Source: Microcaldota archaeon (GTDB taxonomy: Archaea; Micrarchaeota; Micrarchaeia; Anstonellales; JAGGVH01). Taken from it: 64,000 bases of DNA. The notes beneath the pieces are model-generated. The model had not been told where the DNA came from. It saw only the letters and a list, made by a program, of their open reading frames with translations, and did not search any database. Both the position numbers and the translations under genes were made by a program. The DNA lies in NCBI GenBank assembly GCA_020854835.1, contig JAHKLX010000003.1, positions 186,001-250,000 on the forward strand, in the 5' to 3' direction. Shown here in pieces: positions 16,708 to 25,655 of this stretch (positions are counted from its first letter, which is position 1; each line of letters opens with the position of its first letter).

Positions 16708-16729
16708 CAATAGTTCTTTACCATAAAAC

Positions 16730-17434
16730 ATGTCAAAATTAAAAAAATATCAAATAAAAAAAATATTAAAATTTGGACAGAATATCCGCTCATTTATCCT
16801 AGAACCTCTTGAATTTCCCATTGTGAAACATTATCCTGGTCAGTTCATAACTTTTCATTTATATGAAAATCTTGAAAAAGAAGAATTGTGGGAGGTGGCA
16901 AGAGCGTATTCTATAGTTTCATCCCCTCACGAGTACCCAAATTTAGAACTTTGCATAAAACTTCAAGGCACGTTTACTAATAAGTTATGGGAACTAAAAG
17001 AAGGAGATATAACCGCAGTTGGGGGGCCTTTCGGTGCACACAATCTTTCAAAAGGAAGTTCTCCGTTAGTATTTTTTGCTGGTGGAGTGGGAATAACACC
17101 AATAATGAGCTTACTCCGCTTTGAAAACACAAAAAACAAAAGAAAAATCAAACTGTTTTATTCAAATAGAACATTAGAATCAACACCTTATTTAAACGAA
17201 CTTAAAAAGTATTCCCTAAAGTCTAAATTTGAAATCATATTTTTATTTACGGGAGATAAAACTAACTTTGGGGAGCACTGTAGAATTTCCAAGGAAATAA
17301 TTGAAAAATACATTTCTAAAAAACAAGATTTTGATTATTTTATATGTGGTCCAAAGAGTTTTGCTGGTGCTGTCGAATCTATTTTAAAAGAAATGGATAT
17401 ACCACAAGAAAAAATTTATTCTGAAAGCTGGTAA
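16730..17434 (+). CDS. FAD/NAD(P)-binding oxidoreductase (ferredoxin reductase family)
   Basis: 234 residues. The FAD domain holds RAYSIVSSP (the RxYS motif) and a glycine-containing stretch around GTFTNKLWELKEGD. The NAD(P) domain holds FFAGGVGITPIMSLLR and DYFICGPKSFAGAVESIL. It has no 2Fe-2S domain, so it is a stand-alone reductase module that would pass electrons from NAD(P)H to an unidentified carrier. The start is leaderless, 26.5 bases from the AT-box. The 3' end overlaps the convergent gene by 19 bases. Confidence 0.9.
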   Translation: MSKLKKYQIKKILKFGQNIRSFILEPLEFPIVKHYPGQFITFHLYENLEKEELWEVARAYSIVSSPHEYPNLELCIKLQGTFTNKLWELKEGDITAVGGPFGAHNLSKGSSPLVFFAGGVGITPIMSLLRFENTKNKRKIKLFYSNRTLESTPYLNELKKYSLKSKFEIIFLFTGDKTNFGEHCRISKEIIEKYISKKQDFDYFICGPKSFAGAVESILKEMDIPQEKIYSESW

Positions 17435-18645
17435 TCTGCTTCCGAATTTACTGTGACCAACCCATCAATTTCTTTTGATTTATCTAGACAACTTCTTGCG
17501 AGGGGGGTTATTTCAACAGGTTTTCTAAAATTGCTTTCTTCTCTTTTTTCCTTGTCCAACAATGTTCTTCTACTTTTTTCAATATATCTATACAAAGGAT
17601 CTTTTTTCTTTTCATTCAAAGCACAAATAACCTCGTCAGGATCCAGACCCTCAACAAATACATTTTTTAATTCGTCCCAATAATTATTCAAATTTTCATC
17701 AGCAAAGTCAACGAGTTTTTTAATGTAATTCACTTTGAACATAGCAATTTTGTTGTCAATTTTTTTCTCTAACCATTTTTCAATTTCTTTACAAGCTTTT
17801 AGAAATTTATCTTCTGCTTTAAAAGTTTTTTTCCATCCCCATCTTCTGATAATTCCTTTAACAAGGTACCAAGATGCCATAAAAGTTCCTATGGCTGCCA
17901 CATAAATGAAATTTCCCATGTTCTCAAACACTTGCGAAAATTTTTCAATAATTTCAGTTCTTGCTGCAGTCCATATGGCCGTTGTTAAAAAAACAGATGC
18001 AGCTAACTTTCTCCCAAAACTTTCAAAAGACCTAAAATCGCCCAATAAATCTAAAGTTTTATCTCCTACTTTATGCATAAAACTTTTTTCACTGATATCT
18101 GCAGTTTCAATAATCTGTGCCTCCTCGGCAGGAGTGGGTTTTTCCATAACCATTCTGTGGGGGTTATAATAATCTGTTAATTCATTTCTTCTGGTTTCAT
18201 GATATGCCCTCATTTTATTTGCTGCATGCATAACTCCACTTATTCCATTCATCATTGCTATGGCTTCAGAGTATAACGATCTAAGCAATTCATATTTTAT
18301 CTGTACTATTCTATAAACCTGGCAATCTGGATGAACACCCCTTTCACGCAAAAATTTAATTGCTTTTTCATGTAAATACATATCCTCATTCCATTCTCTT
18401 AGGATTCCCATCGCTCTTTTTCTTTTTGGTTCTCTTTTTGATTGTCTGTCTAAAATAGAACTGAATTCTTGAACGCAAGTTGAAAGGGGAATGGGAGGAG
18501 ATTTTTCTAAATTTACTCCAAAACTATAAAGTTCAGATAATATTTTTTGTTTTTCCGTTTCTGTAGAAGGACATATTGTTTCAATTAAAATTCCTTCAGA
18601 GTTTTTCCCCAAATAGGGCGATTTCTCGATTTTTTGTGGGTTCAT
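17416..18645 (-). CDS. Hypothetical membrane protein, 409 aa, two transmembrane helices
   Basis: Not recognised. It has a long soluble helical N-terminal region (1-205), two membrane helices at about 212-230 (LAASVFLTTAIWTA) and 245-265 (IYVAAIGTFMASWYLV), then a 140-residue charged helical C-terminus. Both soluble parts probably face the cytoplasm. A TATA-like element, GATTTAAAAG, at 18671-18680 lies about 30 bases from the start. The convergent 3' overlap with the reductase is 19 bases. Confidence 0.75.
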   Translation of the reverse strand: MNPQKIEKSPYLGKNSEGILIETICPSTETEKQKILSELYSFGVNLEKSPPIPLSTCVQEFSSILDRQSKREPKRKRAMGILREWNEDMYLHEKAIKFLRERGVHPDCQVYRIVQIKYELLRSLYSEAIAMMNGISGVMHAANKMRAYHETRRNELTDYYNPHRMVMEKPTPAEEAQIIETADISEKSFMHKVGDKTLDLLGDFRSFESFGRKLAASVFLTTAIWTAARTEIIEKFSQVFENMGNFIYVAAIGTFMASWYLVKGIIRRWGWKKTFKAEDKFLKACKEIEKWLEKKIDNKIAMFKVNYIKKLVDFADENLNNYWDELKNVFVEGLDPDEVICALNEKKKDPLYRYIEKSRRTLLDKEKREESNFRKPVEITPLARSCLDKSKEIDGLVTVNSEADYQLSE

Positions 18646-18735
18646 ACGTTATAATTAATGTGGGTTCATGCTTTTAAATCTATTGGATACCCTAAATCAG
18701 TTAATCTTTTAAACTCTTATCGTAAATAGAACATT

Positions 18736-19362
18736 ATGTCTAGTCTGAAAGATTATGAGCTTACTGAAAAAGATTGTGCGTATATTGTAAAATTGGCCAG
18801 AGAAGCAGTAAAGCACTATTTAAAAAATGAAAAAAAGATTAAACCAGATTATGAAGCATATCCTGGGTTAATGAAACCGTTGGGTGTTTTTGTAACATTG
18901 AAAACAGAAGAAGATGGAGATTTAAGAGGTTGTATAGGATATCCTTCTCCCATAATGTCTTTAGGTGATGCTATTGTTGATAATGCAATAAACGCTGCCT
19001 TTAGCGATCCAAGATTTCCTCCTCTCACAGAAAGCGAATTGAATCACGTAATTTTTGAGGTTTCAATTTTATCTCCTGCAGAAAAAATAAATAAAGATGC
19101 GAAAGAATATTCAAAAGAGATAAAAATAGGAAAGCACGGCTTAATTGTCAAATATGGTTCGGTTTCAGGACTTCTCTTGCCCCAAGTTCCGGTTGAGTAT
19201 AATTGGAACGTGTCCCAATTTTTAGAAGCATTATGTCAAAAAGCAGGGCTCCCAAAAACAATGTGGGCAAATCCAACAGTTCAAATATTTAAATTCAGTG
19301 CGTTTGTGTATGGGGAAGAAAAACCAAAAGGAAAAATCAAACGATTCAAACTTTTGTCATGA
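18736..19362 (+). CDS. AMMECR1-domain protein
   Basis: 208 residues, full length for the family. Signature pieces are GVFVTL, the highly conserved LRGCIGYP, AAFSDPRFPPLTESEL and a C-terminal hydrophobic core. The invariant Cys of RGCIG has been proposed as functional. AMMECR1, MEMO and a radical SAM enzyme co-occur across archaea in the AmmeMemoRadiSam system; the radical SAM partner is at 5652-6716 here, not adjacent. A TATA-like CTTTTAAAC near 18710 suggests a leaderless start. Confidence 0.95.
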   Translation: MSSLKDYELTEKDCAYIVKLAREAVKHYLKNEKKIKPDYEAYPGLMKPLGVFVTLKTEEDGDLRGCIGYPSPIMSLGDAIVDNAINAAFSDPRFPPLTESELNHVIFEVSILSPAEKINKDAKEYSKEIKIGKHGLIVKYGSVSGLLLPQVPVEYNWNVSQFLEALCQKAGLPKTMWANPTVQIFKFSAFVYGEEKPKGKIKRFKLLS

Positions 19363-19371
19363 GGTTTAATT

Positions 19372-20079
19372 ATGAAAGAAATAAAATTAAACATCAAAAA
19401 AATTAAAGATCAAGTCTTTTTTTCCATACCTGTTGAGGAATGGGATCCTGCCGAAAACACAGAAATCAAGGCATATTTACATTCAGGAGTTTTAACGATC
19501 CCTTTACATTCCTTTGTGATTGGTTTTTCCGAAGACGAAATCAATATTTTACAAAAAATAGCATCAATACGGTTTGACCAAAGAAAAGTAAATGAAATAG
19601 ATAAACAACTCAGTTTAGATGAGAAGAAAACTCTAAAAAATCTTCTCAAAATAAAAGCAGTTAACATATACTCTAAGGGCCAGCACAAAGAGGGAGTTTA
19701 CACTATACCTGAAGTAATATATCCAATATTAAAAATTAAAAAACCTTCTTCTTATAAAAAGCTTTCAATTCCTGATTATCTTGTTGTTTCATCAGAGCAA
19801 GAAGCAACAGAACTTAGTAAAAAATATGCAAAAGAAATCAAAACAGGTTTGCTTATGGGAGTTAGGGATATGAAAGACAGAAATTATTACATTGTTTCAA
19901 ACTCATTATATTCTGAATATTCTCCTAAAATCTCATCTCTCCTGGAAAAAAAACCTCTATCTTATGATGAAATTATCCAAATTCTAAAAATAAATCCTAC
20001 TGCAGGCAAAGCAATATTGTGTTTAATGAATGAAAGCGGGGAAATATATTTAAAAGATAAAAAATATCATTTAGCTTAA
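19372..20079 (+). CDS. Unknown protein downstream of AMMECR1, 235 aa
   Basis: Not recognised. The N-terminus is strand-rich. The middle contains conserved-looking IPDYLVVSSEQEATELSKKYAKEIKTGLLMGVRDMKDRNYYIV. The C-terminal 50 residues (KKPLSYDEIIQILKINPTAGKAILCLMNESGEIY) look like a winged helix. It may be a nucleic-acid-binding protein. It starts 9 bases after AMMECR1 with GAGGTTTAATT as ribosome-binding site, so the two are co-transcribed. The stop end overlaps the convergent gene by 9 bases. Confidence 0.75.
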   Translation: MKEIKLNIKKIKDQVFFSIPVEEWDPAENTEIKAYLHSGVLTIPLHSFVIGFSEDEINILQKIASIRFDQRKVNEIDKQLSLDEKKTLKNLLKIKAVNIYSKGQHKEGVYTIPEVIYPILKIKKPSSYKKLSIPDYLVVSSEQEATELSKKYAKEIKTGLLMGVRDMKDRNYYIVSNSLYSEYSPKISSLLEKKPLSYDEIIQILKINPTAGKAILCLMNESGEIYLKDKKYHLA

Positions 20080-20631
20080 AAGTTTTTTAATGTGTTTATT
20101 CTCATAACATGAATCTGGTCTTTCATTTTCATTTAGATATATACAAATATTGAATTCAATATCTTCAAAAGTGGAATACCCATTCATTGATGTGGTCATA
20201 TTCGGCATTTCTAAAACATACGCAGGAGTTGTCAATAAAAGATTTTGTTCTACATAATAGATTTTCAAAGCTTCATTTTCATCTAAATTTATATATTTTA
20301 TTTTTATCCCTGGGAAAACTTTTGTTAGGTTAGTTTTTTCAAGATCACTTTTCCCCAGATCACAATACTCACAAGATTCATCATATAAATAAATAAGAGT
20401 TATATTAAAATTATCACTAATTTCTGTTTCAATATAATCTGAATCATTTTCTATATTATTTTTCTCACTTTCATTTGAAATCGGAGGGTTTTCAACAAAT
20501 AAAATATCTTCATCTACACTTATATTTCCACTATCTCGGTTTCCTACGGGATTCATGCCAACCATTAAAATAAGCACGACAGCAACAATTACCAATCCTA
20601 TGAACGTGTATCCAAACCATTTATCATTCAT
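20071..20631 (-). CDS. Membrane-anchored thioredoxin-like protein
   Basis: 186 residues. An N-terminal membrane helix (YTFIGLVIVAVVLILMVG) anchors an acidic linker, then a thioredoxin-like domain: NITLIYLYDESCEYCDLGKSDLEK contains the CxxC motif CEYC after a beta strand, and LLLTTPAYVLEM carries the cis-Pro (TP) expected opposite it. It probably acts outside the cell on disulfides, consistent with the Cys-rich exported proteins encoded beside it. The start at 20631 is chosen because TATA sequence at 20651-20660 lies 25 bases upstream; the longer frame to 20769 is rejected. Confidence 0.8.
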   Translation of the reverse strand: MNDKWFGYTFIGLVIVAVVLILMVGMNPVGNRDSGNISVDEDILFVENPPISNESEKNNIENDSDYIETEISDNFNITLIYLYDESCEYCDLGKSDLEKTNLTKVFPGIKIKYINLDENEALKIYYVEQNLLLTTPAYVLEMPNMTTSMNGYSTFEDIEFNICIYLNENERPDSCYENKHIKKLLS

Positions 20632-20650
20632 ATTTTTATAGTTTTTAGTT

Positions 20651-20660
20651 AGATATAAAA
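20651..20660. promoter_or_regulatory. TATA-like element between the thioredoxin-like gene and the 709-aa gene
   Basis: AGATATAAAA (minus strand TTTTATATCT) is centred about 25 bases from the minus-strand start at 20631. On the plus strand it would give a leader of about 33 bases containing AAGGTG before the ATG at 20715. Confidence 0.4.
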
Positions 20661-20714
20661 AGGTATCGGCTGTATAGTTATTGCGACTAGGTACAACAAA
20701 AAAGGTGTAAAAAA

Positions 20715-22844
20715 ATGGGAAAATATTGGTTATTTGTTTTGATAATCCTTTTGGGTTATGTGGCAGCATTAGATATATCAGGGTATCTATATCCTAACGA
20801 AACTATTGATTCCGTAACTCAAGAAAAATTCATTTATAACAATGAAGAATACAATATTTATTTTTATGATGATGAGATATGGTTAATTGAGGCAAATGAA
20901 ATATTATTATCTGATGAGTCTATAATAAAAAATATATTGACCCACTATTATAGTGCAGAACATTTTCCAGATGGGATAGATTTATCATCCATAGAAGAGA
21001 AATTAGATCAATTTGAAGAAAGCCGAAATCAAGATTATATATACTCTACAGTTTCATTCACCGGACACGAGCCTGAAAGATTCTGTTCCCACTCGCTAGG
21101 GTTTGTTAATAACCAAGGGCAAGTAGATATGGATGTTTGTTATGATGAAGAGACTTGTCGCAGCGTTGCCTTGCGTCTTGCAATGAGATTCGATGGAAAA
21201 AAAATATCATTTGAAGATGTTCCTTGGCTTGGAATAATCATGCTTGATTATAGAACGGGCATTACAAGTATAAACACCAATCTAGAATCTGCAAGAAATT
21301 TAACAAAAACAAAATCTATAGACAATTTATACCCAAATCTTTTAACCTTAAAAACAAACATTCAAAACATAAAGGCCTCGGCACAGGACATCAAAGAATC
21401 TCCCGCACGATACCCTGATCAAAATCGTGCACCTTGCTTATGGGACAGAGATTATATAGCAGAAAATGGAAAATGTTTAGGTCTATGTTCCGAAATACCT
21501 TATAATTTAAATATTCTTGATTCTGCGATTACTGACATAAATACTCTGCTTACAGTTGCAGAACCTTTAAGCAATATAGAGAGCATATCAGGTAAAATTT
21601 CATCACAAGCAGACAGCAGGGAGAATTATGTACAAACAAAAGCTTCAATGACAAGCACTGTTTTAGCATTTATTGGTTTAGAAAGAACACAAAACAAATC
21701 TTTAGAAGAAGCACAAGAAGTAATGAAAGTGGTTGACGATCCAGAATTAAAAAAACTTCTTTCATCAATAAACACTTTAAGAACAAAAATCCAAAATGAG
21801 ATTGATACGGTAACTGTATCTGACACAACAACAAGAGATATTGACGAATTGGGGGATAAATACATTGAACTGAGAGATTTGCTCGCATCAAACCTAACTT
21901 ATGAATATTACGAGATTTCATCTATCAAAAAAAGAATTGTTTCTAGATTTGTTGAAACAAAAATACTAATGCCTCCTACCGAGGAGTATATTATTAGATA
22001 CAATGAATTAGGAGAAAGATATGTATCGCTTGAAAATTCATATAAACCTCCTATGTCTTTGGCAAATTATAAAGATTATTATGGAAATTACTCAGAGTTA
22101 AGTAAAGATCTAGCTATTTTACAAAACGATATTATTGTTTCTCAAAGCGGGACAGTTACTGAAACAGCGAACAGTGCAAAAAGTTCTTCTATTGAGGGAG
22201 TTTTCAGTTTAACCGCAGGTTTGTATACTCTAGACACAACAACCAAAAAAATTATCGAACCCCTAATCCCTTTAATTTTATTGGCCGTAACAGACATTTC
22301 TTTGATTGCAGTATTGGCTTTGGGATTCATTGCTTTAATATATACAAATAGGCCGTATCTTATTAGGAAAAGAGTTGTTCTAACATGGGGATTCACATTT
22401 TTAGTAGGAGTTTTGTTAATAGGGATGGTTTCAGCAAGTAGTTGGTACCTAATGACTAGGGGAACATCCCCAACTGATGTGGGGAATGTAATAAACACAT
22501 TAAAACTTTCAAACGAAAAAGCAATAGTTATTGATAATAGAAATTCCCCCACAACTACAATAACTTCTATGAGGAACTGTGCTCAAAAACTCATGACTAC
22601 AAAAACTTTTACAAACACTAAATTTTATATCATTGAGCCTGATTCTTGTAACGCAGATGGAGTAATAACAACGCCTGAAAAATGTGAAGAAGAACTTGTT
22701 AAATACCCCAACATTTATATGTTTTATAACCGGGATGAGCTAACAAAAGGATACACTTTTGATAAAAGTGCTAGTTCAATGGTTTTAAGCGGCGAAGACA
22801 GTGTTTTTGATGAATGCGAAATATTTTTCATATTTAATAATTAG
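20715..22844 (+). CDS. Large exported/membrane protein, 709 aa
   Basis: Not recognised as a named family. It has a signal peptide (residues 1-18, LFVLIILLGYVAA), a Cys-containing N-terminal exodomain, a long helical coiled-coil-like region (about 190-500), two membrane helices (about 515-545 and 555-575), and a C-terminal 125-residue domain with four Cys. That domain resembles the next gene's product: an Ile/Val strand, then N-C, a strand ending FYIIEPDSC, then C-E-E-L-x5-PNIYMFY. A GGTG site precedes the ATG. The neighbouring thioredoxin-like protein may oxidise its Cys pairs. Confidence 0.8.
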   Translation: MGKYWLFVLIILLGYVAALDISGYLYPNETIDSVTQEKFIYNNEEYNIYFYDDEIWLIEANEILLSDESIIKNILTHYYSAEHFPDGIDLSSIEEKLDQFEESRNQDYIYSTVSFTGHEPERFCSHSLGFVNNQGQVDMDVCYDEETCRSVALRLAMRFDGKKISFEDVPWLGIIMLDYRTGITSINTNLESARNLTKTKSIDNLYPNLLTLKTNIQNIKASAQDIKESPARYPDQNRAPCLWDRDYIAENGKCLGLCSEIPYNLNILDSAITDINTLLTVAEPLSNIESISGKISSQADSRENYVQTKASMTSTVLAFIGLERTQNKSLEEAQEVMKVVDDPELKKLLSSINTLRTKIQNEIDTVTVSDTTTRDIDELGDKYIELRDLLASNLTYEYYEISSIKKRIVSRFVETKILMPPTEEYIIRYNELGERYVSLENSYKPPMSLANYKDYYGNYSELSKDLAILQNDIIVSQSGTVTETANSAKSSSIEGVFSLTAGLYTLDTTTKKIIEPLIPLILLAVTDISLIAVLALGFIALIYTNRPYLIRKRVVLTWGFTFLVGVLLIGMVSASSWYLMTRGTSPTDVGNVINTLKLSNEKAIVIDNRNSPTTTITSMRNCAQKLMTTKTFTNTKFYIIEPDSCNADGVITTPEKCEEELVKYPNIYMFYNRDELTKGYTFDKSASSMVLSGEDSVFDECEIFFIFNN

Positions 22845-22852
22845 GTGAGGAA

Positions 22853-23332
22853 ATGATAGACAAAAAATTCGGTGCAGTAATTCTTATAGTGTTGCTTTCA
22901 TTAATTCTAACCATTTACCTATTATTATTCAACAATACCCAAACCGATCCAAGTGTTTTTTTTAAAAATTGGGAAACAGCAGATGAAGTGGGACTTGTTT
23001 TAGATATTACAAACACCAATATTGGAACTGAAGTTCAAACAAATATTCTACAATGTGGGACAGACTATATCTCTTCAGCAGGTCATTTGATACAGCAAGG
23101 CAAACTTTCATATTATGTTATAGACCAACATGAGTGTTATATGGAAAGGCATATCAACATGGAAACGTCAAGCAATACTCCTGTGTCAACATCATCGTGC
23201 AAAAAAGAATATTCTCAACACCCTTATATTTTGGTAGTTCCAGGAAATTCTGCGCCTGAATTTTATGAAAACTACGCAGTTGTGTATATTAATCAAGATT
23301 ATATACAAGGACAGTGTAGTTTATATGGTTAA
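22853..23332 (+). CDS. Membrane-anchored Cys domain protein, 159 aa
   Basis: One N-terminal membrane helix (AVILIVLLSLILTIYLLLF) is followed by a domain similar to the C-terminus of the preceding 709-residue protein: a shared order of strand, ILQC, YYVIDQHEC, then C-KKEYSQHPYILVV and a final Cys. The four Cys positions correspond. It starts 8 bases after the preceding stop with AGGTGAGG, so the two are one operon. Function unknown; the pair may form a disulfide-stabilised surface complex. The stop shares TTAA with the convergent ndk stop. Confidence 0.75.
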   Translation: MIDKKFGAVILIVLLSLILTIYLLLFNNTQTDPSVFFKNWETADEVGLVLDITNTNIGTEVQTNILQCGTDYISSAGHLIQQGKLSYYVIDQHECYMERHINMETSSNTPVSTSSCKKEYSQHPYILVVPGNSAPEFYENYAVVYINQDYIQGQCSLYG

Positions 23333-23865
23333 ATATTCCCAAACCATATTTTTATTTCTCTTTCAGCATCTTTTTTGTTTTCTGAAGCATGAATAAGATT
23401 CTCAACACTTCTTCTTTGGTATGCTGACAAGAAAGCAGTATCAATGCCATAATCTCCTCTTATTGTTCCTGGTGCAGCGAACAAAGGATAAGTATCCCCT
23501 ACAATTTTTCTTACAATATCTATTGCATGAGGACCTTCAATAACCATTGCAACAATTTTTCCCCGGGTTAAATAATTTATCAATCTTTCCAAGATATCTT
23601 TCCCAATTTCTTCAGGATCTGTTGTTCCCAATTTAGTTTTATGACAAATCCCTTTTTCAGTGAATTCTTCTATTGTTTTTTTACCAACTTTCAAACACCA
23701 TTTGGCATTTTTATTATAATGTCTTTCAGCTTGTTTAACTGTCGGTTTAATCATTCTCATTCGGGTTATATCTAATCCAATTCTCTCAAATCTATTTATT
23801 ATCACTCCCATCAGTTCTCTTTCAACTGCATCGGGTTTTATCAAAACCAATGTTCTTTCTCTCAT
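23329..23865 (-). CDS. ndk: Nucleoside diphosphate kinase
   Basis: 178 residues. It transfers the gamma-phosphate of ATP to NDPs through a phospho-histidine. RTLVLIKPDAVER at the N-terminus, the RGDYGID segment and the active-site histidine in NLIHASE (NxxHxSx) identify it. It is longer than the usual 150 residues because of an insertion around 60-105, as in some archaeal enzymes. AGGTGATT precedes the ATG at 23865. Confidence 0.95.
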   Translation of the reverse strand: MRERTLVLIKPDAVERELMGVIINRFERIGLDITRMRMIKPTVKQAERHYNKNAKWCLKVGKKTIEEFTEKGICHKTKLGTTDPEEIGKDILERLINYLTRGKIVAMVIEGPHAIDIVRKIVGDTYPLFAAPGTIRGDYGIDTAFLSAYQRRSVENLIHASENKKDAEREIKIWFGNI

Positions 23866-23992
23866 ATAATCACCTGTAAATCTTCAAATATTTTTTAATT
23901 ATTTTAGCTATCTATTGAAGCGTTTCATTCAAAAACCTTTCTTTTCAACATTTTCCATATTTTCCAAATTGTTTTTTATTATTTAACTAAAG

Positions 23993-24098
23993 CGGGCCTG
24001 GAGGGATTTGAACCCTCGACCTACTGCTTTCCCAAACAAACCTATTTCAAAGAGATTTTTAGGAGGCAGCCACTCTATCCAAGCTGAGCTACAGGCCC
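23993..24098 (-). tRNA. tRNA-Arg (CCT) with a 31-base intron
   Basis: The reverse complement gives acceptor GGGCCTG/CAGGCCC with discriminator G, D arm GCTC...GAGT, anticodon stem GCTGC/GCAGT, loop CTCCTA-A with anticodon CCT, and T arm GAGGG-TTCAAAT-CCCTC. The intron at 24029-24059 interrupts positions 37/38. Exon bases TCCT can pair with GGGA near the intron end, which fits the central helix of a bulge-helix-bulge splice motif. CCA is not encoded. A TTTTTAAA element at about 24123-24130 would place transcription just before the 5' end. Confidence 0.95.
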
Positions 24099-24151
24099 AC
24101 CATTTCATCTATAATATCAACAGTTTTTAAACTTAGTTACCTACGAAACAT

Positions 24152-24158
24152 ATTTAAA
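24152..24158 (+). promoter_or_regulatory. TATA box for the gene at 24181
   Basis: ATTTAAA is centred 26 bases before the ATG at 24181, predicting a leaderless mRNA. Confidence 0.5.
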
Positions 24159-24180
24159 CATATTTTAACATAAATAGATC

Positions 24181-24705
24181 ATGTTAAAAGCATCCGAACC
24201 ACCAAAAATTAATTACTCTTCAAAAAGAAAAGCTACAATTTATTTTTCAGCACTTTTATTGACCGTTCCTCCATTGTTTCCCAGTTCTTCCCTTTCCACA
24301 TTATCTACAATCCCTTCAGATTTAGTTTGGGAACAGGACAGTACTAAATATAATCTATCTTTGGATTTGCTTACTGGCGATCTCCTCATATCCAACTCAA
24401 CTTTCAACGAATTAAGCGATTATGTTTTTGGAAAAACTAACTGCAAATTCGAAGATGGATCAGGATATGAAAATTACCAAAAAATATTGAAAAAACACAA
24501 AAAATTAATTTTATTTTACTGTGCTTTATGCGAGCAAAAGAGTCAAGACACAACTTTAGCATTTTTAGAAAGAAAAGATATACTTCATTCAGCCGCAGTT
24601 TTTTACAAGGATTTGGGAATACTTGAAAATTCTTCGGAATATTCAAAAAAAGCAGATGAATGTTTCAAGAAAGCAAGAAAAGTATTAGAAGATTTGATGC
24701 AGTAA
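24181..24705 (+). CDS. Hypothetical protein with C-terminal helical repeat, 174 aa
   Basis: Not recognised. A hydrophobic stretch at about 20-40 (TIYFSALLLTVPPLFP) could be a signal or anchor. The last 75 residues form amphipathic helices (DILHSAAVFYKDLGILENSSEYSKKADECFKKARK) like a single TPR pair. The gene precedes another helical-repeat protein by 41 bases and may be co-transcribed with it. The ATG is placed by its TATA box. Confidence 0.7.
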   Translation: MLKASEPPKINYSSKRKATIYFSALLLTVPPLFPSSSLSTLSTIPSDLVWEQDSTKYNLSLDLLTGDLLISNSTFNELSDYVFGKTNCKFEDGSGYENYQKILKKHKKLILFYCALCEQKSQDTTLAFLERKDILHSAAVFYKDLGILENSSEYSKKADECFKKARKVLEDLMQ

Positions 24706-24746
24706 ATTATATAAATATCTATTAGATATACTTACTAGGTGTGAAT

Positions 24747-25655
24747 ATGGTTCATAATTCAGAAGAATATAATTATTCCAAACATATCTTAGAGGATTGG
24801 AAAGATGTGGCAAGAAATCCTGGCGCTTTAAAAGCTTATTTTAAAACAGGAATTTTTAATGTCTCTTGGAGTGTAAGCAAAGTTTCAGACGAGCTCAATA
24901 AAAGTTTACAAAAAGCAGCAAAAAACGGCAAAGATATGGGAGAAGCAATAGATATTTATAAAAATGCGATAATCAAATTTCCATCAGAAACTGATCGGTT
25001 TAATCAAATTTTAATCGATAACATTCCTGATTTTAAAAAAATCATAAATGAAAAAACATTCTTCGGAAAAAACCAAAAAACAGATATTCTTTTCGATACT
25101 GCCTTAACATTTCTTTTTATGGAAGCTTATGAATCTACAAACAACTCACATATGAAAGATGATTTTATAGATTTTCTTAGGTTTGCGGGAGAAAAAATTT
25201 ATTCCACTTCTTCAAACCATCCAGAAGGATATTACCAAAAAGGCAAACTCATTAACAGCATGTATCTTTTTTCAATTAAACACAATTTACCTCATAAGGC
25301 CCTATATATAGACCAAATAGATGCATCTGTTGCTTTTCAAATGGCTGCAAACCGTTCCGGTTCCAATGAAGAAAAGTTATTTTATTTAGCAGAAGCAGCA
25401 TGGGTTTATGCCCAATTTGGAGAATTTAGATTCCGTTACGTTGCAGATCTTCTCGATTCAAATGAAATCCGTAAAATACCCCGAATTAATGTATGGGAAA
25501 ATTTGGCTTTAAAAGCTTTAGAAGTCAACAACCCAAAATTGGCAGTTGATTGTTATAACGAAGCATTAAAAATAACTGAAACTGTTTATTCTCTAGATTA
25601 CAGAAAAATGAAAATAAATGAAATAGAGGCCAAAAAAAGAAAAATTAGCGCTTAA
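24747..25655 (+). CDS. Helical-repeat (TPR-like) protein, 302 aa
   Basis: A soluble, all-helical protein. Repeats of the form A-x-x-x-Y-K-x-A-I (AIDIYKNAIIKFPSE, LAEAAWVYAQFGEF, LALKALEVNNPKLAVDCYNEALKI) resemble tetratricopeptide repeats, so it is probably a protein-interaction scaffold. The ATG at 24747 is preferred over the GTG at 24741 because AGGTG lies just upstream, the same AAGGTG-type pattern as before top6B. The stop end overlaps the convergent galT by 11 bases. Confidence 0.75.
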   Translation: MVHNSEEYNYSKHILEDWKDVARNPGALKAYFKTGIFNVSWSVSKVSDELNKSLQKAAKNGKDMGEAIDIYKNAIIKFPSETDRFNQILIDNIPDFKKIINEKTFFGKNQKTDILFDTALTFLFMEAYESTNNSHMKDDFIDFLRFAGEKIYSTSSNHPEGYYQKGKLINSMYLFSIKHNLPHKALYIDQIDASVAFQMAANRSGSNEEKLFYLAEAAWVYAQFGEFRFRYVADLLDSNEIRKIPRINVWENLALKALEVNNPKLAVDCYNEALKITETVYSLDYRKMKINEIEAKKRKISA

